From UBA4408 sp002389785 (GTDB lineage: Bacteria; Bacteroidota; Bacteroidia; UBA4408): a stretch of DNA of 64,000 nt. The stretch lies in contig DAORJK010000006.1 in NCBI GenBank assembly GCA_035438985.1, positions 1 to 64,000 on the forward strand. Direction: 5' to 3'. The position numbers and the translations under genes were made by a program. The notes under the pieces are model-generated. The model ran no database searches, had not been told where the DNA came from, and saw nothing but the letters and a program-made list of their open reading frames with translations. The stretch's first letter is position 1, and the number at the start of each line of letters is the position of its first letter. Positions 8,932-20,100 of the stretch are shown here, piece after piece.

Positions 8932-10416
8932 TTACTTTACTTCTTGCATTAGTTTTTTCACCATTGGAGAAATAGCAATCATTACAATACCTGCTATCAA
9001 AGCATAAATAGCCAACTGTTTGTAGCCATCGGTATAAGCAATAAGTTTTTCAGTGAGACTTGCATTGTCGCTGGCAAGGCTCATTCCTGCCCCTAAAATA
9101 CCGGCAACATATTGACCGTATGCACTGGCTAAAAACCACATTCCCATCATAACACCTTGCAAGGGTTTGGGCGATAATTTGGTCATTATTGATAAACCTA
9201 TGGGTGATAAACAAAGTTCACCAAAGGTGATAATAAAATAGGCTAGAGTAAAAATATCAAGTGAGGTAACACCTTGCTCGTTAGCAAAAAAACGAGTGCT
9301 ATAAAACACATAAAAAGCTAATGCGAGAAACAAAAATCCTAATCCAAATTTTACCACTGTATTGGGTTCGGCTTTTTTCGCACTCATCCAAACCCAAAGC
9401 AATCCCAATAAAGGGGCAAAAATAATTACAAACAAACTGTTGGCTGCATTATTCACACCGTTGGGATCGAGCTTCACTCCTAGAACGGTATCGGTTAAAT
9501 TTCCGGCTGCAAACAAACTTAATGAGCCACCACTTTGTTCAAAAAATGCCCAAAACAAAATAGAAAAAACTATAAATACCAAAGCTGCCAGCAACTTTTT
9601 TTGTTCTGCTTTTGAAAACTTGGTCATTTCATAAAAAATATAAATCAAGGTACAGGGACCAATGGTGTACATAAAATAATCGGTGTATTCGGTTTTGGCA
9701 ACCATTACCATGATTATTGGTATGAGCAGCAATGAACCAAGGTATACCCAGTATTCGTACCATTTTTTTGTATTGCCGTTTTCATCTGTTTTAAGCGGTG
9801 AAAGTCCGATTGGACCTAAACTGCGTTGTGTAAAAACAAAAGTGAGTAAGCTAATAGTCATTACTATGGCGGCTAATCCAAATGCTAAATTCCAAGAATA
9901 ACTTTTAGCTATGGTGATGCAGGCATATCCTCCCAAAAGTGCACCGACGTTGATACCTGAATAAAAAAGTGAGAAGCCGGCATCGCGACGACTGTCGTTC
10001 GTTTTGTAAAGGGTTCCCACCATGGTTGAAATATTGGGCTTAAAAAAACCGGTCCCAATAATGGAAAAACTCAATCCTAAAAAGAAATACTGATGTGGAT
10101 CAAAAGCTAAAATACAACTTCCGGTAATCATCAAAATACCTCCCCAAAATAGTGATTTGCGAAAACCTAATATCTTATCGGCAAACAAACCACCTATGAA
10201 GGTAAATGCGTACACAAAAGCCTGCGTTGCTCCGTATTGCAAATTGGCTACATCGTCTTTCATCATCAGCTGACTTACCATAAATACAGTGAGCATTCCG
10301 CGCATTCCATAGAAGCAAAAACGCTCCCACATTTCGCTAAAAAACAAATACCACAACTGTTTAGGGTATTTTCCGGTAAATGATTGTATTTGCTCTAGGC
10401 TTTGTGTTTCTTGCAT
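8932..10416 (-). CDS. POT-family peptide transporter (first copy)
   Basis: Proton-coupled oligopeptide transporter of the MFS superfamily, 494 residues from the ATG at 10416. That start gives the usual short cytoplasmic N-terminus before helix 1. The family signature in helix 1 (FFSEMWERFCFYGMRGML) contains the conserved ExxER proton-coupling motif. GGLFADKILGFRKS follows as the MFS loop 2-3 motif, and NISTMVGTLY then GINVGALLGG match PTR2 signatures. It has about 12-14 hydrophobic helices, inner membrane. The paralogue at 10504-12042 lies directly upstream on the same strand with a terminator between them. It imports di- or tripeptides, consistent with a peptide-using lifestyle. Confidence 0.93.
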   Translation of the reverse strand: MQETQSLEQIQSFTGKYPKQLWYLFFSEMWERFCFYGMRGMLTVFMVSQLMMKDDVANLQYGATQAFVYAFTFIGGLFADKILGFRKSLFWGGILMITGSCILAFDPHQYFFLGLSFSIIGTGFFKPNISTMVGTLYKTNDSRRDAGFSLFYSGINVGALLGGYACITIAKSYSWNLAFGLAAIVMTISLLTFVFTQRSLGPIGLSPLKTDENGNTKKWYEYWVYLGSLLLIPIIMVMVAKTEYTDYFMYTIGPCTLIYIFYEMTKFSKAEQKKLLAALVFIVFSILFWAFFEQSGGSLSLFAAGNLTDTVLGVKLDPNGVNNAANSLFVIIFAPLLGLLWVWMSAKKAEPNTVVKFGLGFLFLALAFYVFYSTRFFANEQGVTSLDIFTLAYFIITFGELCLSPIGLSIMTKLSPKPLQGVMMGMWFLASAYGQYVAGILGAGMSLASDNASLTEKLIAYTDGYKQLAIYALIAGIVMIAISPMVKKLMQEVK

Positions 10417-10445
10417 GATTTCGGATTTAAATGTTGCTGTAAAAA

Positions 10446-10486
10446 AGCAAACCGCAGACAAATAACGTCAACGGTTTGCTTAATTT
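10446..10486 (-). terminator. terminator between the two peptide transporter genes
   Basis: A perfect nine-base stem AGCAAACCG/CGGTTTGCT (10446-10454 with 10472-10480) is followed on the minus strand by six T (10446-10441). It lies just after the stop of the upstream transporter gene, so the two copies are probably transcribed separately. Confidence 0.8.
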
Positions 10487-10503
10487 ATTGAATGAATCTT
10501 AAT

Positions 10504-12042
10504 TTATTTTACGCCATGCATTCTTTTTTCTAACCATTTATACATGCCAAAAAGCAGTAAGGCAGCTACACCACTCAAGCCAATAAATACGCAGAAAAAT
10601 GTAAAGAGATTATTTATTTCAATTCCTAAAAAGGTAGGTATTGCAGCAGCAGCATCGGCCGGGCTTTCGCCAGCACCCGGAGGAATTAATGCCGATAAGG
10701 TACCTGCAAATTTATTGGCAACGGCATTCGCTAGAAACCAAGTTCCCATTAGTAAGGATGAAAAACGTAAAGGAGCAAGTTTGCTTACCATACTTAATCC
10801 AATTGGTGAAAGGCTTAATTCGCCAATGGTATGAATTATATACAAGGCTACCAACCACCACATACTAATTTTGGTTTGTGAATCAACACCGTGTACACCA
10901 TAAGCAATAACCACGTAGCCTAGTGCAACTAAAGCTAAACCGAATGCCATTTTCATTGGAGAAGAAGGCTCCATATTTCTACCGTGCAAGAAGTTCCAAA
11001 AACCGCTCATCATGGGTGCAAGAATTATAATTGCCAAAGGATTGATAGATTGAAACCAGGAAGCCGGCATTTCCCAGGAACCAATGTGACGATTGGTTTG
11101 AGCATCGGCAAATAATGTTAAAGAAGCACCTGCTTGTTCAAAACAAGCCCAGAAGAAAATAACAAAAAAAGCTAAAATAAAAATAACAGAAATACGCTGC
11201 TTTTCGTCACTCACTAATGTTTTATCGCTGTAAATAATTAATGGCATTACAATGATGGAGGCATAAATTAAATAGGCAATAATATCAAAATCAACATGAA
11301 ACATGGTTTTGAAATTGAGTAGGAAAAATATCAAGCCGATTGTTCCAACAATAATAGCAGTAGTTTTAAGATCCATTTTAGCCTTTGGCATACCCACTGC
11401 TTCACCATCGGGCGTTTTGAGTAATTTATTTTTTAGTACTTCAAAAGAAATAACGCTGATAATCATTCCAATGCACGCGGCTAAAAAGCCCCATTTAAAA
11501 TCGTGTATATTTCCGGTATCACCTAAACTTCCACAAACCAATGGTGAAAAGAAAGCACCTAAATTGATACCCATGTAAAAAATGGTAAATGCACCATCAA
11601 TGCGGTGATCGCCTTTAGGATAAAGCTGGCCAACCATGGTCGAAATATTGGGTTTAAAGAAACCGTTTCCGATAATTAAAAAAGTTAACCCTGCCCACAT
11701 GATCGAAATAGAGGAAGCATTTTGAACTCCATCCGTTACAGCGTTTCCACTCATGAATAATAAAAATTGACCAACAGCCATCATGATCCCACCAATGAAA
11801 ATACTTTTTCGATTTCCCCAGTATTTATCGGCGATATATCCACCCAGCAAAGGAGTTAAATAAACCAAACCTGTAAAACTTCCAAATATATTAGATGAGG
11901 TTGCACTGTCCATAAACAGCGCTTTTGTCATAAATAAAATAAAAATAGCTCGCATGCCATAGTAACTGAAACGTTCCCACATTTCAGTAAAAAACAATAA
12001 ATACAATCCTTTAGGATGTCCAGTTTGGTTTGTTTGGTTCAT
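10504..12042 (-). CDS. POT-family peptide transporter (second copy)
   Basis: Paralogue of the neighbouring transporter; 512 residues from the ATG at 12042 (MNQTNQTGHPKGLYLLFF). The frame is open to 12126 but the extra 28 residues are unlike the family. The helix-1 signature FFTEMWERFSYYGMRAIF holds the ExxER motif. GGYIADKYWGNRKS and NISTMVGQLY then GINLGAFFSP are the PTR2 signatures. Compared with the first copy it has a longer extracellular loop near the C-terminus (PPGAGESPADAAAA). Substrate preference probably differs between the copies, but this cannot be read from the sequence. Confidence 0.93.
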   Translation of the reverse strand: MNQTNQTGHPKGLYLLFFTEMWERFSYYGMRAIFILFMTKALFMDSATSSNIFGSFTGLVYLTPLLGGYIADKYWGNRKSIFIGGIMMAVGQFLLFMSGNAVTDGVQNASSISIMWAGLTFLIIGNGFFKPNISTMVGQLYPKGDHRIDGAFTIFYMGINLGAFFSPLVCGSLGDTGNIHDFKWGFLAACIGMIISVISFEVLKNKLLKTPDGEAVGMPKAKMDLKTTAIIVGTIGLIFFLLNFKTMFHVDFDIIAYLIYASIIVMPLIIYSDKTLVSDEKQRISVIFILAFFVIFFWACFEQAGASLTLFADAQTNRHIGSWEMPASWFQSINPLAIIILAPMMSGFWNFLHGRNMEPSSPMKMAFGLALVALGYVVIAYGVHGVDSQTKISMWWLVALYIIHTIGELSLSPIGLSMVSKLAPLRFSSLLMGTWFLANAVANKFAGTLSALIPPGAGESPADAAAAIPTFLGIEINNLFTFFCVFIGLSGVAALLLFGMYKWLEKRMHGVK

Positions 12043-12364
12043 AGAGTTAATGATTAGTGTTTGGCGAATATAGCAAAATTGTGAATTACAAAATGAAGCT
12101 TCATTCCAGTCATAAAATGAAGTCAACTATATGGATGCAAGTGAATGACTATTCAACCATAAATATTGCCCACTTATCGCAAATTTTATCTCATTACGAC
12201 TAAATTTTTATCCTTCAAAACTTTAGTACGTATATTTGACTGTAACTCAAAATTTATAACCATCAAAATCATAAAATTGCGTATTAACTTGTATTGATTT
12301 AGTTTCTCTTAAACAACTAAATTTATTCTTGTTACAACTTTTGACTAAAATCCAATTTCTACTT
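12043..12364. other. intergenic region between divergent peptide transporter and giant surface protein genes
   Basis: These 322 bases are AT-rich and hold no convincing gene. Near the transporter, TTTG (12092-12089) and TATATTCG (12072-12065) on the minus strand form a plausible promoter with short spacing (16). On the plus strand TATATTTG at 12231-12238 is a possible -7 box for the giant gene, but would give a leader of over 110 bases. No hairpin or repeat stands out. Confidence 0.4.
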
Positions 12365-15300
12365 ATGAAAAAAATAGTACACACTTTAGCCTGTATTGCG
12401 GCACTTTTTTTAAGCCAACAAAGCATCGCTGATCCTTACTATAACTGGGCAAAACAACTTGGGGATGCTGGGGTGAACAGCGATGTTGGAAAAGCCATTT
12501 ATAGTGATCCAAATGGCAACGTATACCTTACCGGATATTTTAAAGGAACGGTTGATTTTGATCCGGGTGCTGGTGTAAGCACGCTTACCGCCGGAGGTAC
12601 CGCCGAAAATATTTTCTTTGCAAAGTATACTTCTAATGGAAAATTAAGCTGGGCCAAACAAATTGGTGATGCCAATAAAAGTGTTGGTTTGGCAATACAA
12701 AGCGACGACACAGGGAATGTATATTTACTTTCAAATTTTGAAATAAGTTTAAGTGTAGACTATGACCCGGGAACCGGAACTTCGCTTATGTCCGGTCAGG
12801 GTTACAAAACAATTGTATTGTCAAAATACACCTCGAATGGGGATTATGTTTGGTCGAAATCAATTCAAGGAAACGCCGATAATTATGCACACAGTATGCG
12901 CTTGGATGAGGCAGGAAATATTTTTATTGCCGGAAGATTTGATGGAACCACCGACTTTGACCCAAGTGTTGCAAGCGCTGCATTAACATCCATTGGCGCC
13001 TATAACGGTTTTTTTGCAAAATACACCAATCAAGGAAATTACATGTGGGCTAATCAACTGTCAGGTGTGATTAGCGGTGAAATTGATGTTACTGATATAA
13101 CATTGGATAATTTGGGTAATTTATACCTTAGCGGGAACTACAAAACCAGTTGTGATTTTGATCCAAGTCCTGCGACCACTATCCGAAGCAACGATGGAAA
13201 TTCAGATTTTTATGTTGGAAAATATACCGAGAATGGGGTGCTATTGTGGGCAATCGCATTGGATGGAACAAACGATGATTACGCCCGTTCAATTGCTGTT
13301 GACGCCAATTATAACGTATACGTGGCAGGCACGTTTATGGACAGTTTAGATACAGATCCATCAGCTGTTGATTATTTTGTGGTTTCTTCAGCACCCGGAA
13401 ATCAAGATTATTTTGTTGCTCAATATAATTCATCAGGTGGCATGAATTGGGCTTTTGGCGTGGGTAACGGACAGGCAGCCACTTGTAATTCACTCAAAAT
13501 TGATGGTAATAATACGGTTTATTTGACCGGTAGTTTTTCGGGAACAATGGATTTTGATCCAAGTGCGAATACAGCTGTTCAATCGGCAGTTGCGGGATAC
13601 GATATATATTTAGCTGTGTACGATTCTTATGGTGAATATGTATGGGCTAAAAATATTGGAGGCAATGCAAACGACGAAGGATTGGACATGTATTTAGATG
13701 ATTATGCAAGAATTTACATGACCGGATATTTTGGCGATGATGTTGATTTTGATTTAAGTATTGATACTGTGAAGTTAACCGGAGGACTGGCAGATATTTT
13801 TATGCTAAAATACTCGCAGGATTTTCCTATACTACTTGATAAACCCTATGATAAAGCTACTTGGTTAGTTGGAGCAAGTTATCCCATCAGCTGGACAAGT
13901 TCGGGAATCGACAGTGTGAAAATTGAACGACTTGAGAATGGGCAAACAAACTGGGAATTACTGAGCATTGAAAGTGCTACAGCAAGTCCTTTTACCTATA
14001 ACTTATTAGTTTCAAATCCGCTTAGTGATTACAAAATTCGAGTTTCAGATGCAGCTAATAAAACCGTTAAATACATCAACGAAATTCGTGTGAAATTCAA
14101 TCCACAATTCAACTACCCATTAGGAAACGAGCAATTGGCAGGCGATTCAATTATAACAGTAAAGTGGATAGCGGTAGGAAGCACTGCTCCTTATTTCGAT
14201 TTAAAATACTCGCTCAATGGTGGAGCAAATTGGTTCACCATGCGCGATAGTGTTCAAACATTTTTTGATGCTGATAGTAGTTTTTATATAGGAAATTACA
14301 ATTGGAAAATTCCAAGCAACACTCCAACAACGAATGCTAAAATTGGAATATTTCCGGTGAATCAAACGGTACCACTTTTAGCTTCAAATAGTTTTACATT
14401 ATTGACTGCAAACCCTACCAGCTTTACGTTGCTCTCACCTAATGGTGGTGAATCGCTTGAACGAAAGCGGCATCATTTTATTACCTGGACCGGCGTTAAT
14501 ATGCCTCCGATAGTAGTATTGAGCTATACACTCGATGGGCTAATTTATTCGAATATTGATACCATTGCCAATGTTGGCTACTACGATTGGAGGGTTCGTG
14601 ATACTGTTTCGAATAACTGTTTTATAAAAATTTCAAATTTGCTAGGAAGTATTACGGATGAAAGTGATGCGGCTTTTGCAATAGTAAACTCTGCTGGTGA
14701 TGATGCAGAACTGCTTGCTCCGCAACTGAATGATTTGTGGTGCGCCGGAACCAAACAGTATATTCGATGGACTACGAATATTTCGACAAAAATTGTTTTA
14801 GAATACACTACTGGCTCGGGTGGTTGGAATTTAATTGACACAGTGGATGCCGCAAATAATATGTATTATTGGACCATACCTTCGGTGCTCACAAATTCGG
14901 CAAAAGTTAGGGTGGGTCCTGCTGATGGCTCAGGTTCTAACTTAAGTACCACCGATGAATTTACTATTTGTGCAAATGCGGCTTCAGTGCAATTGCTGTC
15001 GCCCAACGGAGGTAACGCATATTTTCCGGGATGTTATACTACCATTGATTGGGTGAGTAATAAAATTAATTCGGTAAGTTTACTCTATACCATTGATAAT
15101 GGTGTTCATTGGAACGTAATTGACTCAAATATAGTACAAGGTCCTTATTGTTGGTTGGTACCGGATAGTACCTCTACTTTATGTAAGGTAAAAGCTGTAG
15201 CTACTTTTGCAACCAATGTGGAAGATGAAAGCGATGCAGTATTTGAAATCAAAGCTACCTATGTAGGTTCGGCCCCCACTTTGCTCACTTCAAATTTAAG

Positions 15301-16993
15301 CATAGCGCCTTGCGTGAATGATACTTTTTCGCTTGCCTACACTGTAAGTGGCGGTACCTTTGATACAAGCAATGTATTTTTAGTGCAATTATCAGATAGT
15401 AGTGGAAATTTTACCGGAGACATTACCTTGCTAGGAAGTTTAAAGGATTCGGTAAGTAATACTATAGCCTGTGTTTTACCATCCGGTACTAAAAACAGCG
15501 CCTTATATCAGATTCGTGTAGTTGCTGATAACCCACCGGTTATAGGTACTGCGACGTCAGCATTTACAATTGATCAGCCGGAGTTTAATTTTGCTGATAC
15601 AACTATTTACCGCTATTTACCTTCAGCGAGTGTGTCGCTTCCTTTTATTGGAAACCTTCCTGCCGGTTCAAGTGTAGAATGGAAATTTGGTGATGGTTCA
15701 TTTTCTTCGGCATTGCAACCGATCCATACTTATTCGCAACCGGGCATATACGATGTAAGCGTAAAGGTAACGAATAGTGCAGGTTGTAGTACTCTAAAGA
15801 TACATAAGAAGTATGTTCGTGTGGATAAAAAATTCCCGAATCGAAAATTAGATCCCAATAATACCTCTACCATTACCGGTATTTCATTTAGAAACGACAG
15901 TACCGGAACCATCGCTTTTTCGGATGGTGCGGTGAAATTTACAAACGACTATGGAACTAATTGGTATTCGGTGCAACCTAGCGGAATACAGGATGTGAAG
16001 GCAGTAAAAGTAAAAAGTAATTCAGAATGGATCGTAGTAGGCGGAAATGGTGGAGTGCGTAAAACTCTGAATCGTGGATTAAGTTGGGATACAGTGACTT
16101 TTGCCGGTAATATTACTCCCAATGTTCGATTAAATGCCGTTGATTTTTCAACTACTACGAGTGGATATATTGCCGGAGATAGTGGAAAAGTTTTTCGCTT
16201 TTTTAATGGCAAATTTAACCCTGCTCCGCAGTTTACACATGCAAATTTATATACCGTTTATGACGATGGTTCAACCGCGTTTGTTGCCGGCGATAGTGGA
16301 AAAATAGTAAAACGAAGTGCCGGTATTTGGACGCATAAAAATTCCGGATTAACCGCAGCAATACGTTGCATTGTATTTGCTCCGAATGCTTCATCAAAAG
16401 GATATGCCGTGAGTGATGAAGGTAAGATTATTCAAAGCACCGACAACGGTGATACATGGAGTATGTCGCTTTCCGGAGTTGATATCGACTTTAGTAGTGT
16501 AGCCTGTTCAGAAGCGGGTGATAGTGTATGGGCTGTAGGAACAAATGGAATTATTTACCAGAGTTTGGATAATGGAAGCAGCTGGGAACGTTTTTCAATT
16601 GGTACAACCAATAATACCACCAATGTAAAAGTTAAAAAAGACAAAGGATATTTAAGCGGAAGTTCAGGCACATTGCGCACATTTAATCCGGTTAACAATC
16701 AATTATCGGTTGGCATAAAGTGGATTGCGGCCGAAGTAAACAACACTACCTTGTTATATCCCAATCCAAGTAATTCGCACTTTTTATTTAGTGTAAACAG
16801 TGTTCGTGAATCAGCATTGAAAGTATGTTTAAAAGATATTAACGGAAAAGATATTTCTGTACTTTGCGATCAGCGAATTTCAGGAAATTATTCGCAATTA
16901 GTAGACGTTTCGGCGCTTAAATCAGGAATTTATTTTGTTCATTTTACAAGCGATACTAGCACTACTATCAAGAAAATTGTAATTGCGCATTAA
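12365..16993 (+). CDS. giant T9SS-secreted protein with SBBP-type propeller, Ig-like, PKD and YCF48-like repeats
   Basis: The product is 1542 residues from the ATG at 12365 (signal peptide MKKIVHTLACIAALFLSQQSIA); the frame extends to a TTG at 12329. Residues ~25-480 hold about eight propeller repeats with recurring GNVYLTGYF, DFDPS and FFAKYT phrases, the SBBP type. About five Ig-like units follow, three of them starting LLSPNGGE-like (LLSPNGGESLERKRHH, LLSPNGGNAYFPG). A PKD domain lies near residue 1105 (WKFGDGSFSSALQPIHTYS). Residues ~1160-1450 resemble YCF48/BNR repeats (STDNGDTWSMSLSG, SLDNGSSWERFS). The last ~75 residues are a T9SS sorting domain (LLYPNPSNSHFLFSV, then GIYFVHFT). It is a single gene with its own terminator. 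A role as cell-surface adhesin or matrix protein is inferred. Confidence 0.88.
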   Translation: MKKIVHTLACIAALFLSQQSIADPYYNWAKQLGDAGVNSDVGKAIYSDPNGNVYLTGYFKGTVDFDPGAGVSTLTAGGTAENIFFAKYTSNGKLSWAKQIGDANKSVGLAIQSDDTGNVYLLSNFEISLSVDYDPGTGTSLMSGQGYKTIVLSKYTSNGDYVWSKSIQGNADNYAHSMRLDEAGNIFIAGRFDGTTDFDPSVASAALTSIGAYNGFFAKYTNQGNYMWANQLSGVISGEIDVTDITLDNLGNLYLSGNYKTSCDFDPSPATTIRSNDGNSDFYVGKYTENGVLLWAIALDGTNDDYARSIAVDANYNVYVAGTFMDSLDTDPSAVDYFVVSSAPGNQDYFVAQYNSSGGMNWAFGVGNGQAATCNSLKIDGNNTVYLTGSFSGTMDFDPSANTAVQSAVAGYDIYLAVYDSYGEYVWAKNIGGNANDEGLDMYLDDYARIYMTGYFGDDVDFDLSIDTVKLTGGLADIFMLKYSQDFPILLDKPYDKATWLVGASYPISWTSSGIDSVKIERLENGQTNWELLSIESATASPFTYNLLVSNPLSDYKIRVSDAANKTVKYINEIRVKFNPQFNYPLGNEQLAGDSIITVKWIAVGSTAPYFDLKYSLNGGANWFTMRDSVQTFFDADSSFYIGNYNWKIPSNTPTTNAKIGIFPVNQTVPLLASNSFTLLTANPTSFTLLSPNGGESLERKRHHFITWTGVNMPPIVVLSYTLDGLIYSNIDTIANVGYYDWRVRDTVSNNCFIKISNLLGSITDESDAAFAIVNSAGDDAELLAPQLNDLWCAGTKQYIRWTTNISTKIVLEYTTGSGGWNLIDTVDAANNMYYWTIPSVLTNSAKVRVGPADGSGSNLSTTDEFTICANAASVQLLSPNGGNAYFPGCYTTIDWVSNKINSVSLLYTIDNGVHWNVIDSNIVQGPYCWLVPDSTSTLCKVKAVATFATNVEDESDAVFEIKATYVGSAPTLLTSNLSIAPCVNDTFSLAYTVSGGTFDTSNVFLVQLSDSSGNFTGDITLLGSLKDSVSNTIACVLPSGTKNSALYQIRVVADNPPVIGTATSAFTIDQPEFNFADTTIYRYLPSASVSLPFIGNLPAGSSVEWKFGDGSFSSALQPIHTYSQPGIYDVSVKVTNSAGCSTLKIHKKYVRVDKKFPNRKLDPNNTSTITGISFRNDSTGTIAFSDGAVKFTNDYGTNWYSVQPSGIQDVKAVKVKSNSEWIVVGGNGGVRKTLNRGLSWDTVTFAGNITPNVRLNAVDFSTTTSGYIAGDSGKVFRFFNGKFNPAPQFTHANLYTVYDDGSTAFVAGDSGKIVKRSAGIWTHKNSGLTAAIRCIVFAPNASSKGYAVSDEGKIIQSTDNGDTWSMSLSGVDIDFSSVACSEAGDSVWAVGTNGIIYQSLDNGSSWERFSIGTTNNTTNVKVKKDKGYLSGSSGTLRTFNPVNNQLSVGIKWIAAEVNNTTLLYPNPSNSHFLFSVNSVRESALKVCLKDINGKDISVLCDQRISGNYSQLVDVSALKSGIYFVHFTSDTSTTIKKIVIAH

Positions 16994-17049
16994 GTTTACA
17001 AAACTAAACATCTGGCAGTTCAATGCTTTGATGTTTATTCTAATACATC

Positions 17050-17080
17050 AAAAAGCCTAGTTTTTACTAGGCTTTTTGTT
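17050..17080 (+). terminator. terminator of the giant surface protein gene
   Basis: A perfect eleven-base stem AAAAAGCCTAG/CTAGGCTTTTT (17050-17060 with 17067-17077) has a six-base loop. It sits 57 bases after the stop codon. Confidence 0.88.
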
Positions 17081-17130
17081 TCGAGGAAGCTGCTTTAATT
17101 GAAAGCCTTTCTAAAATCTTTCAGAAAGTC

Positions 17131-17138
17131 TATCTTCG
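17131..17138 (+). promoter_or_regulatory. candidate -7 promoter box (TATCTTCG)
   Basis: One mismatch to TAnnTTTG, 19 bases before the GTG start of the M1 peptidase gene. No clear -33 box. Confidence 0.3.
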
Positions 17139-17157
17139 CAGGCTGTATCTACACTGT

Positions 17158-20100
17158 GTGAAAAATAAGCAGCTCACTCTATTAGTTGGCATTTTATTGA
17201 ATTTTGGAGTATTCGCCCAAAACGCGCCTTATGCTTCAGATAGTAATTCCTACTATTGGAAAAACCGAAATCCTTATGCCGGTTATTGGCAACAAGATGT
17301 AAATTATACTATAAAGGCCACAGTTGATGAAGTAACCAACATTATCGACGGATCTGAAATTTTAGTGTATACCAATAATTCGCCTGATGAATTGCAGGTG
17401 GTGTATTTTCATTTATATCAAAATGCATTTCAACCTGATTCCTATTTTGATAAACTTCAGCTTGCGAATGGAGTAAAAGCAAATTGGCGCAATTATGAAG
17501 CTCAAAAACTTGGAACCATCATTTCTAAATTGCAACAAAATGGGGTTGATTTAAAATCGGAACTCAATAATACCATCCTAAAAGTATACTTGAACACTCC
17601 CATAAAACCCGGCGAAAGCACCAATTTTGAAATCGATTTTTTAACTCATTTTGGAGATGCTGCGGTACGCAGAAGAATGAAAATTGTAAATTCATTTGGT
17701 AACAAGCTATATAATGGTAATCATTTTTATCCGCGCATTTCGGTATATGATCGGAAATTTGGTTGGGATACAAACCAACATTTAAATAGAGAGTTTTATG
17801 GAGATTTTGGCAGTTTTACGGTTGAACTGAATTTTGCTGCTAACTATATTGTTGAAGCTACCGGAGTATTACAAAACGAATCGGAAGTATTGCCCGATAG
17901 TTTGAGAAAGAAACTTGACATAAAAAATTTTAATCATAAACCCTGGAACAGTAAACCTTCAGTAATAATTCCTTACGACCCTTTACAACGCAAAGTGTGG
18001 AAATACAAAGCAATAAATGTTCATGACTTTGCATTTACTGCCAGTCCTACCTATCGTTTGGGCGAAACCTATTGGAATGGAATACGTGTTATTGCTGCAG
18101 TTCAAGAACCACATGCTGCACATTGGCAAAACGCTGCAGCATATGCTGCCAAAATTATTGAAAGCAATTCACGTACAGTTGGGATGTATGCTTATCCCAA
18201 AATAGTGGTAGCCGATGCCAACGACGGAATGGAGTATCCGATGCTTACACTCGACGGTGGCTATGATCCGAATTACCGGCAACTGTTCTCTCATGAGATA
18301 GGCCATAATTGGTTTTTTGCCATGATAGGAAATAATGAAACTTATCGCGCGGCTTTAGATGAAGGATTTACACAGTTTTTAACTGCTTGGGCATTGATTG
18401 ACATAGATGGTGATACCTTGGTTGAACAATCACCACAATCGAAGTATGTAAAAAAACACAGTGCTCCTACCCTTGCGCTTTATGAACGCGTTTATAAAAC
18501 TTACATGCGAGATGCAATTGAAAATAATACACGACAACTCAATACCCATTCCGATGATTTTAATGGTGCCTTGCATCAGGGTGGTGGCTATCGTGAGGTG
18601 TATTATAAAACTGCTTGTATGTTGTACAATTTAAAATATGTATTGGGCGATAGTTTATTTTTGGCTGCGCTTCAACATTATTTTAATCAATGGAAAATAG
18701 CACATCCATATATTGAAGATTTTAGAAATTCGATGATTGAATTTACGCACGTAGATTTGAATTGGTTTTTTGATGAGTGGATTGAAACAACCAAAACAAT
18801 TGATTATTCAATAAAGTCGATAAAAAAATCGGGTATAAAAAATGAGTATTCCATTCGTTTTAAGCGAAACGAAGAAGCACAAATGCCGATTGATTTTACG
18901 GTGTATTCCAAAACACATAATAAATATGATTTTCATATTCCGAACACCTGGTTTGTGAAAGATACTAAAGCTGAGGTTTTACCCAGTTGGATTGGTTGGG
19001 GCAAAAAACTCAATACCACCTATGTGGCAAAGGTTAAAATACCCGATGGAATTAAAAAGGTAGAAATTGACCCAACGCATCGTTTGGCCGATTTTAATAT
19101 GCTCAACAATAGCTCAAAATTTCCGATTCAGATACAATTTGATCATCAAATCATCAACGATCCGGTATGGGAAAAATATGAATTGTATTACCGACCCGAC
19201 ATTTGGTATAACGCAGTAGATGGTATTAAAGCAGGTATCCATTTTAACGGTAACTACTTAAACAAGAAACATATTTTTGATGCTAATCTTTGGTACAATA
19301 CCCGTTTGGGAATGCAATACGATGGGAAATTTAAAGAGGTGCATCATCCGGTTTCGTTTCGAATAAATTACAAAACTGCTTTACGCAAACTTGCCAAGCG
19401 TTTGAATTTAGTAGCTAATGTGAAATATATCGATGGTTTGCAACAGTTGCTTGGAGGAATTGAAAAATATAGTAGTACCGAAAAGACTCGATTTTTTTTA
19501 CATTACAAAAGCATGTTCCGCTCTGATAGCAGTGAGTTAGCTTATTTGATTTTTCCCAACGAATGGCAAACTTCAAAATACAACAACAGTATCAACCTGG
19601 GAATTAATCACAGTTATGTATACCTGAAAAGCACCGGTACTTTTAATTTAACTGCGCGTAGTTCAGCCTTTACAAAATCCTTTAGTTATAGCACAATTAA
19701 TTTCACAACAACAAATCTTTTTTATTTTGGAAAATTTAATTTGAGCAGTCGGCTTTTCATTCAGTACACCACAGGAAATGCAGTACCAAATGAGTCGGCA
19801 CTTTACTTATCGGGAGCTAATCCTGAAGAAATGATGGACAATAAATTTGTTCGATCTACCGGTTTTTTTCCAAATGAATGGTTAGGTTATGGAGAAAGTA
19901 CGAATCACTTTCACTATGGAGGTGGTTTAAATTTAAGAGGATATTCGGGCTACCAACCGGTGTCATCTACTACACAAAAATATCAACGAAAAATTTACAA
20001 AGGTAAAAGTGGAGCATCGCTCAATACTGAATTAAGCTTTGTTCGATTGTTTGCTACTCCTCCGGCTACCATTAAAAATTATGTTGGAATGGATGTGTAT

